Shown here in pieces: positions 5,761 to 10,664 of a stretch of 10,664 nucleotides of DNA. A model generated the notes under the pieces. The model worked only from the letters and a program-made list of their open reading frames with translations. It did not search any database and had not been told where the DNA came from. The stretch comes from an uncultured Clostridium sp. GTDB taxonomy: Bacteria > Bacillota > Clostridia > Lachnospirales > Lachnospiraceae. Every line of letters begins with the position of its first letter. Positions within the stretch are counted from its first letter, which is position 1. The stretch is from contig UQXF01000105.1 in the NCBI GenBank assembly GCA_900544905.1, positions 1-10,664 of the forward strand, given 5' to 3'. The position numbers and the translations under genes were made by a program.

Positions 5761-6687
5761 TTATCCACCATACACACCCCAGAAAGCCTGACAGGTTCTC
5801 GCCATTCCCTCCTCTAAGTTGATGTATTCCATACCAAGCTCTGCCTTGCTTTTCTCATTACTGCACAGCTCCGTCTCTGCCTCTGTCACCGGAAAGGAAA
5901 GGGGCAGTCCCTGTTGTTCCGCTTCCTGCATCGTCATAAGGAGCTCCCGGATTGGCGTTTCTTTCCTGTCTTTTTTGATTTTCCCGGCACCCTTTAACAA
6001 TGCATCTGCCAGCATATCATAGGTAACCACCTCATCCCCGCAGAGATTATAGCTTTGCCCGAAAGCCTTGTCATTTCCCATGCATTTGATAACCGCCTGC
6101 GCAGCATCCTTTACATAAATAAGCTGGAATCTGCCATCTGCATCGGTAATCCTCGGAAGGAGTCCCTGCTGTACCATCAGCTGGATAAATACAGACTCCC
6201 TCGGTGCATAATTAAATGGTCCATAGAGGATAGCCGGACGCAGAATCGTATAAGGAATGTCTCTTTGCCCACACACCTGTGCAAGCTCCCGCTCTAAAGC
6301 TACTTTTCCCATAATATATTCCCCTGCTTCTCCCGGAAATCTGCGTGTTTCCAAAGGGGTACTCTCGTCTTTATAACCGGATAATCCTCTCTGGTAAACA
6401 TCTACTGTACTGATAAAAATGTAATGTCCAATGCGGCCTGCTATATGCTCTAATACATTTGCCACGTCTCCCTCGTTATAACCGCAAAAATCCACTAACA
6501 CATCATAATCCGTTGTCACCGCCTGCCACAGTGAGGCGTCCCCCCTGTTCCCTGTGACCTGCGTAACACCAAAGCTCTCCATGCTGTAGGTGCCCCGGTT
6601 TACTACAGTAACATCATGCTCTTTTGCAGCCTCCATAACAAATACACGTCCGTAAAAATAACTACCCCCGATTACTAAAATTTTCAT
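5761..6687 (-). CDS. NAD-dependent epimerase/dehydratase family protein
   Basis: A 308-aa extended short-chain dehydrogenase/reductase. The N-terminus MKILVIGGSYFYGR (glycines at 7, 8 and 13) is the nucleotide-binding Rossmann turn in the GGTxFxGR variant seen in atypical epimerases. STVDVYQ at 93-99 holds the Ser/Thr of the active site, and Y124-IMG-K128 is the catalytic YxxxK pair. RPAILYGP (150-157) is the conserved substrate-side motif. The residues are those of an active NAD(P)-dependent enzyme acting on a sugar nucleotide or related hydroxy substrate. The exact substrate cannot be told, since no sugar pathway genes are adjacent. The start is supported by AAAGGAG seven bases upstream. 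It is transcribed towards the M56 gene, and the two stop codons are only four bases apart with no good terminator between, so convergent read-through is likely. Confidence 0.85.
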   Translation of the reverse strand: MKILVIGGSYFYGRVFVMEAAKEHDVTVVNRGTYSMESFGVTQVTGNRGDASLWQAVTTDYDVLVDFCGYNEGDVANVLEHIAGRIGHYIFISTVDVYQRGLSGYKDESTPLETRRFPGEAGEYIMGKVALERELAQVCGQRDIPYTILRPAILYGPFNYAPRESVFIQLMVQQGLLPRITDADGRFQLIYVKDAAQAVIKCMGNDKAFGQSYNLCGDEVVTYDMLADALLKGAGKIKKDRKETPIRELLMTMQEAEQQGLPLSFPVTEAETELCSNEKSKAELGMEYINLEEGMARTCQAFWGVYGG

Positions 6688-6760
6688 GCTGATGCTCCTT
6701 TACAACAAACTCATGCCTCGCATTTTTCAAATGTTCATATTATTTTTATATATCCTTAGT

Positions 6761-6784
6761 AAAAATGAGAGAAACTCTCTTTTT
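6761..6784 (-). terminator. Weak bidirectional terminator-like hairpin
   Basis: Read on the plus strand, AAAAA-T-GAGAG-AAA-CTCTC-TTTTT forms a 5-bp stem with an A-tract before and a T-tract after, with one T/T mismatch. On the minus strand it lies about 70 bases past the GNAT stop and before the epimerase gene, so it probably ends the GNAT transcript. The stem is short and G+C-poor for a terminator. Confidence 0.35.
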
Positions 6785-6851
6785 CTTAATCCCAAATATC
6801 AACCTATGCTTAGTATATCAAAAACATGAAAAATAGCAATCGCCAGACATA

Positions 6852-7709
6852 TTAAAAAAGAATTTGCAAGGGTACCGCCATATCCATCGCTGTGAACCCA
6901 CACTTCTCGTAAAACTCCACATTTTTTTGTTCTTCACTAATCACAATCCGATACAGATAATTTTTATAATGCTCCTTCACCATCTGAAGTAATTTTCTTC
7001 CTATTCCCTGCTTCTGGTACTCTGGTTTTATCAGTAAATAATGGATATATGCTATTAACTCCCCATCATCCAGAGCATCTGCCAGACCAATCAGTGAGTT
7101 CCCCTTCCATGCACTGACTACAATTCCTGTATTCCGAAATGCTTTTACCATCCGGTCAGTATAATCAGCAGACAGCCAGTTCACTGAAGCAAACAATTCC
7201 TTTAACTGCTCTTCCCCAAAATCTCTTTGGACAGAATAACGGATGCCCGTAAGATTCAGCTCCATACATAAAGATTCCTCTATACCTGCATACACACCAT
7301 AATTGGGAATTCTATGAAATCCAAAATCTGTGTACAGCCTGACGGATTCCTTTAAAAATTCACCTGTTTCCAGCAAAAGCTTATCATATTCATTTTCTGC
7401 TGCATAAGCTATCAGCCGCCTCATGATACCAGATGCCACCCCATTTTTTCTATATCCTTCACGGACAAATACCCTTTTTACTTCTATTTCCTTTTCAGAA
7501 TATTTCCGCAAGGCTGCACATCCTGCTGGTACATCTCCCGCATATGCAATTATTATATAATCCAACGTATTGAGATGATTAAATTCCCTGTATTTCTCCC
7601 TTTTTTCTGCTCCTCCGATGGCTCTATCCAGGTATACCTCCATTTCATTGCTCAAAGCAACAAAATCATTACAATCAAAACCTGCTTCCACATATCTTAT
7701 ATGCTCCAT
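6852..7709 (-). CDS. Tandem GNAT-domain acetyltransferase
   Basis: A 285-aa protein with two GNAT (Gcn5-related N-acetyltransferase) domains in one chain. Domain 1 spans about 1-152; its acetyl-CoA pyrophosphate loop is R87-KNGVA in the run VKRVFVREGYRKNGVASGIM, and it ends with the LYTDFGFHRI motif. Domain 2 spans about 155-285; its loop is Q232-KQGIGRK after HYLLIKPEY, and it ends with EFYEKCGFTAMDM. Both loops fit the R/Q-x-x-G-x-G/A pattern, so both domains may bind acetyl-CoA. The substrate cannot be deduced. The ATG at 7709 is preferred because AAGGGAG lies seven bases upstream; the ATG at 7727 has no ribosome site and the one at 7715 is one base from it. It is divergent from a LysR gene and is the likely LysR target. 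Confidence is lower on whether both halves are catalytic. Confidence 0.85.
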   Translation of the reverse strand: MEHIRYVEAGFDCNDFVALSNEMEVYLDRAIGGAEKREKYREFNHLNTLDYIIIAYAGDVPAGCAALRKYSEKEIEVKRVFVREGYRKNGVASGIMRRLIAYAAENEYDKLLLETGEFLKESVRLYTDFGFHRIPNYGVYAGIEESLCMELNLTGIRYSVQRDFGEEQLKELFASVNWLSADYTDRMVKAFRNTGIVVSAWKGNSLIGLADALDDGELIAYIHYLLIKPEYQKQGIGRKLLQMVKEHYKNYLYRIVISEEQKNVEFYEKCGFTAMDMAVPLQILF

Positions 7710-7788
7710 TTTCATACTCCCTTCCATATCTATCTGTACTTAGACAATTGCTAAACTCCCTATTTTCAAAAGACCTTTTGTTGCCATG

Positions 7789-7818
7789 ATTATAACAACA
7801 TGTTATTATATTTGTAAA
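7789..7818 (-). promoter_or_regulatory. Leftward promoter of the GNAT gene
   Basis: On the minus strand, TTTACA (7813-7818, five of six) and a perfect TATAAT (7789-7794) are 18 bases apart, giving a start near 7782 and a leader of about 70 bases. The dyad ATAACA-ACA-TGTTAT (7792-7806) lies in the spacer and overlaps the -10. It is a candidate regulator site. Confidence 0.6.
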
Positions 7819-7849
7819 ACAGATTATTCAAATTACTATAATCTGTTTT
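7816..7849. promoter_or_regulatory. Perfect 12-bp-arm inverted repeat between the LysR and GNAT genes
   Basis: AAAACAGATTAT (7816-7827) and ATAATCTGTTTT (7838-7849) are exact inverted copies around a 10-base centre. The left arm overlaps the GNAT -35. The right arm covers a perfect TATAAT (7837-7842), the probable -10 of the LysR gene. LysR-type regulators bind such dyads and repress themselves while controlling the divergent gene. A T-run after the right arm also makes it terminator-like for rightward RNA, so an attenuator role cannot be excluded. Confidence 0.6.
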
Positions 7850-7876
7850 TTCGATTATTATTAAGGAGTAAACATT

Positions 7877-8692
7877 ATGGATACACAGACATTAAAAACC
7901 TTTCTTTTGCTGGCTAAATTAAAAAATTTTACGAAAACAGCAAAACAATTGTATATTGCACAGTCAACTGTTACCAACCGGATTTCAGAGCTGGAAGCCG
8001 AATTAGGAAAAGCCTTATTTATCAGAGACAAACGGAATGTATCTTTAACAGCAGAAGGATTTGTTTTTGAGAAATATGCCAAAAGAATAATCTCTTTGGA
8101 AGATTGCGCTTTCCAGGATATTAATTCTATAAAGAGGTATTCCGATACTGTGCATATCGGAACCACCAATACAATATACGAATGCCATCTCTATCCCCAA
8201 ATCAGGAGCTGGCTTGAAAGCCATCCGGACAGTGCGCTGAAGGTCACAATCGGACATTCCACAGAGCTGCTGCAGGCAGTCCAAGATGGTATTATGGATA
8301 TCGTATACAGCTATAGACCTCTCTATAAAAAGGGTTTTTCCTGTGATATTTTCGCTATAGATGAATTGATTCTTGTAACGAGAACCGTTGACAATCCCTA
8401 TAAAAAGGGAATACATAAAAATGAACTGGCAAAATCCAAATATCTTTTCTGTAATTTTGCATTGCAGGAAGTTGGCAGCTTTATCCGGGAATTATTCCCG
8501 GCGCATTATTCCTTCCAGTTTGAAATAGATAACAGCACAAAGCTGATTCCCTATCTGCTAGATTTAGGAGGCATCAGCTTTCTTCCAGAGAGCCTTGCCC
8601 TGCCATACTTAAAGGACGGCTCTCTGTCAAAAATTTCACTGCTGGATTTTGAAGCGCCTAAAATCAACTGTTATAAAATTGAAAAGGTATAG
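7877..8692 (+). CDS. LysR family transcriptional regulator
   Basis: A 271-aa regulator. The N-terminal winged HTH (about 1-60) is unmistakable: LKTFLLLAKLKNFTKTAKQL, then the recognition helix AQSTVTNRISELEAELGKAL and the wing FIRDKRNVSLTAEG. The rest (about 88-271) is the periplasmic-binding-like effector domain, with HIGTTNTIYE at its start and LGGISFLPESLALPYL near its end. It is some 20-30 residues shorter than the usual 290-300, with a compact C-terminus but no sign of truncation. AAGGAG eight bases upstream supports the start. It is divergent from the GNAT gene across a shared promoter region with strong dyads, which makes that gene its first candidate target. It is convergent with the flavodoxin/ADH operon, which it could also control. 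The effector is unknown. Confidence 0.93.
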   Translation: MDTQTLKTFLLLAKLKNFTKTAKQLYIAQSTVTNRISELEAELGKALFIRDKRNVSLTAEGFVFEKYAKRIISLEDCAFQDINSIKRYSDTVHIGTTNTIYECHLYPQIRSWLESHPDSALKVTIGHSTELLQAVQDGIMDIVYSYRPLYKKGFSCDIFAIDELILVTRTVDNPYKKGIHKNELAKSKYLFCNFALQEVGSFIRELFPAHYSFQFEIDNSTKLIPYLLDLGGISFLPESLALPYLKDGSLSKISLLDFEAPKINCYKIEKV

Positions 8693-8703
8693 GCTCTTTT
8701 ATA

Positions 8704-8720
8704 GGATTTAATCCGTTTTT
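8704..8720 (+). terminator. Weak terminator-like dyad after the LysR gene
   Basis: GGAT-TTA-ATCC followed by G and five Ts, with a further TATTTTTT run behind, lies 12 bases after the LysR stop. The 4-bp stem is very short, so this is only a candidate; termination could also occur at the later T-run. Confidence 0.3.
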
Positions 8721-8769
8721 CTATTTTTTCAATTACTCCAGCTGGTTATTTCTGTCCCCAGCCCTGTTC

Positions 8770-9243
8770 CTACTGGATTGCTTTTGCCCATGCCTTAATC
8801 TCTTCTTCCGGCGTACGCAGGCTATTGCTGGAAAATTTAATATTGATTCCCTTTTTCACGTCCGCTCCCACGCACTCTTTCTCGAAATCCTTAAAGGTAT
8901 GCCCAATCCAGCCGCCATTTGTAGCAAATGGATATACGGTTTTACCGGAAAAATCAGATTTATGTAAGAATGTTCGCATTGCCGGAGCAAAGGTATACCA
9001 CCATACAGGTGTCCCCAAGACAACTGTGTCATATGCGGATAAATCCACATCCAGCGGCTTAAGCTCCGGCATAAATCCGCTGTCCACCTCCTGTTTTCCC
9101 TGTTCCACCACTGCATTATAGTCTCCCGTATACGGTTTTACCGTTTCAATTTCTGCAATATCGCCACCTGTTACACTTTGAATCATTTCTGCAATTCCTC
9201 TGGTGTTGCCACCATAAGAATAATATAAAATCAATGTTTTCAT
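8770..9243 (-). CDS. Flavodoxin
   Basis: A 157-aa flavodoxin-fold protein (Flavodoxin_4-like). The FMN phosphate loop is S9-YGGNT14 in LILYYSYGGNTRGIAEMI. The second flavin loop is GTPVWWYTFAPAMRTFL (77-93), whose Trp/Tyr residues would stack on the isoalloxazine. The third contact region is FATNGGWIGHTF (106-117). It is likely a cytoplasmic FMN-dependent electron carrier or small oxidoreductase. AAAGGAG six bases before the ATG fixes the start. It is 21 bases downstream of the alcohol dehydrogenase gene on the same strand, so both are probably made from the MerR-type promoter at about 10510. Whether it passes electrons to a partner, or reduces quinones or aldehyde-derived electrophiles itself, cannot be seen. 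Confidence 0.92.
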   Translation of the reverse strand: MKTLILYYSYGGNTRGIAEMIQSVTGGDIAEIETVKPYTGDYNAVVEQGKQEVDSGFMPELKPLDVDLSAYDTVVLGTPVWWYTFAPAMRTFLHKSDFSGKTVYPFATNGGWIGHTFKDFEKECVGADVKKGINIKFSSNSLRTPEEEIKAWAKAIQ

Positions 9244-9264
9244 AATCTGCTCCTTTCCTATTTC

Positions 9265-10437
9265 TCACATGCTCTGCTTCAAAATCGTCTCAATATCCTC
9301 AGGGGTCAGAACTTTATAGCCGCCATCCATAATCAGGGTAGACTTCACAATTCCCGGAATCATTTCCTCTGTCACCCCAAGCTCACCCAGCTTCATGACC
9401 ACATCGATTTCCTTCATGTACGCTTCCATGGCATCCAGACCTTCCTTCGCCGTCTGCTCATCGGATTTTCCTTCCGGATTTATATTCCATACATTCACAG
9501 CATACCGCTTGAATTTTGGCAGTCCGTCATTCATTATATAGCGGTAGTACGGTATGGACACTGCCGATAACGTCATTCCATGGGTGGCATCTGTATAGGC
9601 GCCCACTGCCTGCCCAATCATATGCACCATCCAGTCTGTGGATTTTCCCTGTGCCACCAGCGTATTTAATGCCCAGGTGGCTATCCACATAATATTGCTA
9701 CGGGCTTCGTAATCCTCCGGATTCTTCACCGCAATTCTCGTGCTGTGAATCAAAGACCGCAAAAGTCCTTCCATAATATAATCCGAGGTATTATCGTCCT
9801 CCCCAGAAAAATACTGCTCTAAAATATGGCTCATGATGTCAAAGAAGCCTGCTGTCATCTGATATTTCGGAAGGGTATACGTAAACTTCGGATTCAGAAT
9901 AGAAAACTTCGGAAATACATTTTCTCCGAATACATGACCTATTTTCAGCTTTGTCTCATGATTTGTGATGACGGCTCCGCCATTCATTTCCGAGCCGGTT
10001 CCCACCATGGTCAGTATACAGCCAACCGGAATAATCCGGGTATCTGCATCCACATCCTCAAATTTCAGATAATATTTCTCCCATGGCTCTTCCTTGCAAT
10101 GGGCGGAAACCGACACTGCCTTTGCATAATCACAGCAGGAGCCGCCGCCAACTGCCAAAATCAAATCCACATCATTTTCCTTTGCGATTCTGCAGCCCTC
10201 ATGGAGCTTCTCCACCGTAGGGTTTGGCATAACTCCTGCATCCTCCACAATATTTTTACCCTCTGCCTTTAAAATCTCTACGACCTGCTGATAGATACCA
10301 TTCTTCTTAATGGAACCGCCGCCATAAACCAGCATGACATTCTTTCCATACTTAGAAAGCTCCTGCTTGAGATTTGAAAGAGAATCCTCTCCAAAATATA
10401 ATTTTGTGGGATTTACATAGCTGAAATTACCTAACAT
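9265..10437 (-). CDS. Iron-containing alcohol dehydrogenase (butanol dehydrogenase type)
   Basis: A 390-aa group III alcohol dehydrogenase of full length. NAD(P) is bound by GGGS at 97-100 (LAVGGGSCCDYAKA). The metal ligands are visible as D200 and H204 (FFDIMSHILEQYF), H272 (WMVHMIGQAVG) and H286 (DATHGMTLS). All four are present, so it should be active, interconverting aldehydes and alcohols with NAD(P)H. The sequence resembles clostridial NADH/NADPH-dependent butanol dehydrogenases (BdhA/YqhD-like group). The start at 10437 follows AGGAGGT with a six-base spacer; an upstream in-frame start at 10503 lies on the likely transcription start and is rejected. It is first in an operon with the flavodoxin. 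The MerR-type promoter suggests induction by reactive aldehydes or electrophiles, so its role may be detoxification as much as fermentation. Confidence 0.94.
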   Translation of the reverse strand: MLGNFSYVNPTKLYFGEDSLSNLKQELSKYGKNVMLVYGGGSIKKNGIYQQVVEILKAEGKNIVEDAGVMPNPTVEKLHEGCRIAKENDVDLILAVGGGSCCDYAKAVSVSAHCKEEPWEKYYLKFEDVDADTRIIPVGCILTMVGTGSEMNGGAVITNHETKLKIGHVFGENVFPKFSILNPKFTYTLPKYQMTAGFFDIMSHILEQYFSGEDDNTSDYIMEGLLRSLIHSTRIAVKNPEDYEARSNIMWIATWALNTLVAQGKSTDWMVHMIGQAVGAYTDATHGMTLSAVSIPYYRYIMNDGLPKFKRYAVNVWNINPEGKSDEQTAKEGLDAMEAYMKEIDVVMKLGELGVTEEMIPGIVKSTLIMDGGYKVLTPEDIETILKQSM

Positions 10438-10507
10438 AATATTACCTCCTGTTATTACTTGACTTTTTTCTGTTTTGTGAATACAATATATTTGCAAGTT
10501 CATTGAG

Positions 10508-10538
10508 ATTATACAACTTAAAGTTAACTTTAAGTCAA
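10508..10538 (-). promoter_or_regulatory. MerR-type promoter and operator of the adh-flavodoxin operon
   Basis: On the minus strand, TTGACT (10533-10538) and TATAAT (10508-10513) are 19 bases apart, too long for normal sigma-70-type recognition. The spacer is filled by the perfect palindrome CTTAAAGTTAACTTTAAG (10517-10534; 20 bp if the outer A/T is counted). An overlong spacer with a centred dyad is the hallmark of promoters activated by MerR-family DNA distortion, and the CTTxAAG...CTTxAAG style resembles AdhR/NmlR-type sites. Confidence 0.85.
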
Positions 10539-10598
10539 GAGTATTTTAATAAAAATTTTTAAATATGCTTGGCAACTAAAATAGAATGGAGAATTATT

Positions 10599-10617
10599 AT
10601 GTTATATACAGTAGGAG
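10599..10617 (+). CDS. Truncated start of a divergent MerR-family regulator gene
   Basis: Only six codons are present (MLYTVG, plus one G) before the adapter begins at 10618. GGAG seven bases upstream of the ATG (10588-10591) is a good ribosome site. MLYTVG followed by a G-starting codon fits the usual MerR N-terminus (M-Y-T-V-G-E...A...LGV). The divergent position next to a 19-bp-spacer promoter makes a MerR regulator very likely. The identity rests on six residues and context. The frame stays open through the adapter, giving GAVSYTHLRAHETRRHL, which is artificial. Confidence 0.65.
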
Positions 10618-10664
10618 CTGTCTCTTATACACATCTCCGAGCCCACGAGACTCGACGTCATCTC
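10618..10664 (-). other. Nextera i7-side adapter with index (synthetic sequence)
   Basis: The mosaic end CTGTCTCTTATACACATCT (10618-10636) is followed by CCGAGCCCACGAGAC (10637-10651), an 8-base index TCGACGTC (10652-10659), and ATCTC, the first bases of the P7 tail. This is library sequence, not genome. Confidence 0.98.

Noticed and set aside
5740..5775. GTGG...CCAC dyad around a T-run at the M56/epimerase junction as a bidirectional terminator
   Set aside because: The arms are only four to five bases and the T-run lies in the loop, not after the stem, so it does not fit an intrinsic terminator.
8045..8416. Minus-strand open frame of 123 codons opposite the LysR gene
   Set aside because: It is a shadow of a well-supported LysR coding region; no ribosome site or domain is visible.
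9826..10272. Plus-strand open frame of 148 codons opposite the alcohol dehydrogenase gene
   Set aside because: It lies wholly antisense to a clear full-length ADH with all metal ligands, and its product resembles no protein family.
13..10636. 19-bp terminal inverted repeats at both ends, suggesting a transposon
   Set aside because: These are the engineered Tn5 mosaic ends of the Nextera adapters, followed by the adapter arms and an index; they are library artefacts.

Overview
The window is a 10.6-kb piece of a low-G+C anaerobic Firmicute, most likely a gut Lachnospiraceae-type clostridium. This placement rests on AT-rich intergenic DNA, strong AGGAGG-type ribosome sites and the gene families present (HXXEE membrane protein, BlaI/M56 pair, butanol-dehydrogenase-type ADH with a MerR promoter). 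Both ends are synthetic: bases 1-31 and 10618-10664 are Illumina Nextera adapter, the right one with an 8-base index. Only 32-10617 is biological, and the window is one tagmented fragment, not a natural replicon end.

Layout. (1) 177-2132: a TetR regulator (+) faces a two-gene leftward operon of an HXXEE membrane protein and an FMN flavoprotein. TGACA/TGTCA palindromes lie on both sides of an unusual hairpin-rich intergenic segment bounded by 10-bp direct repeats. (2) 2125-3350: a patchy, probably decaying accessory segment. It holds an XRE-type HTH remnant, a small three-helix membrane protein, a zinc-ribbon protein, a 38-aa upstream frame that may be its broken N-terminus, and a possible ISLre2-type transposase scrap. 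(3) 3392-5756: a BlaI-type repressor and M56 (BlaR1-like) membrane metallopeptidase operon, with two repeated operator-like sites and a non-penicillin-binding sensor domain. (4) 5761-6687: an NAD-dependent epimerase/dehydratase-type protein, convergent with the M56 gene. (5) 6852-8692: a tandem-domain GNAT acetyltransferase divergent from a LysR regulator, with back-to-back promoters and a 12-bp-arm inverted repeat between them. (6) 8770-10617: an iron-type alcohol dehydrogenase and flavodoxin operon, driven by a promoter with a 19-bp spacer and a perfect palindrome (the MerR hallmark). The divergent gene starting at 10599 begins like a MerR regulator and is cut by the adapter after six codons.

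Taken together, the window is a series of small regulator-plus-target modules (TetR, BlaI/M56, LysR, MerR). Most targets are redox or detoxification enzymes or membrane proteins, which suggests stress or xenobiotic sensing; that is inference. No rRNA, tRNA, CRISPR array or intact mobile element was seen. The 145 bases at 32-176 hold no gene I can support.
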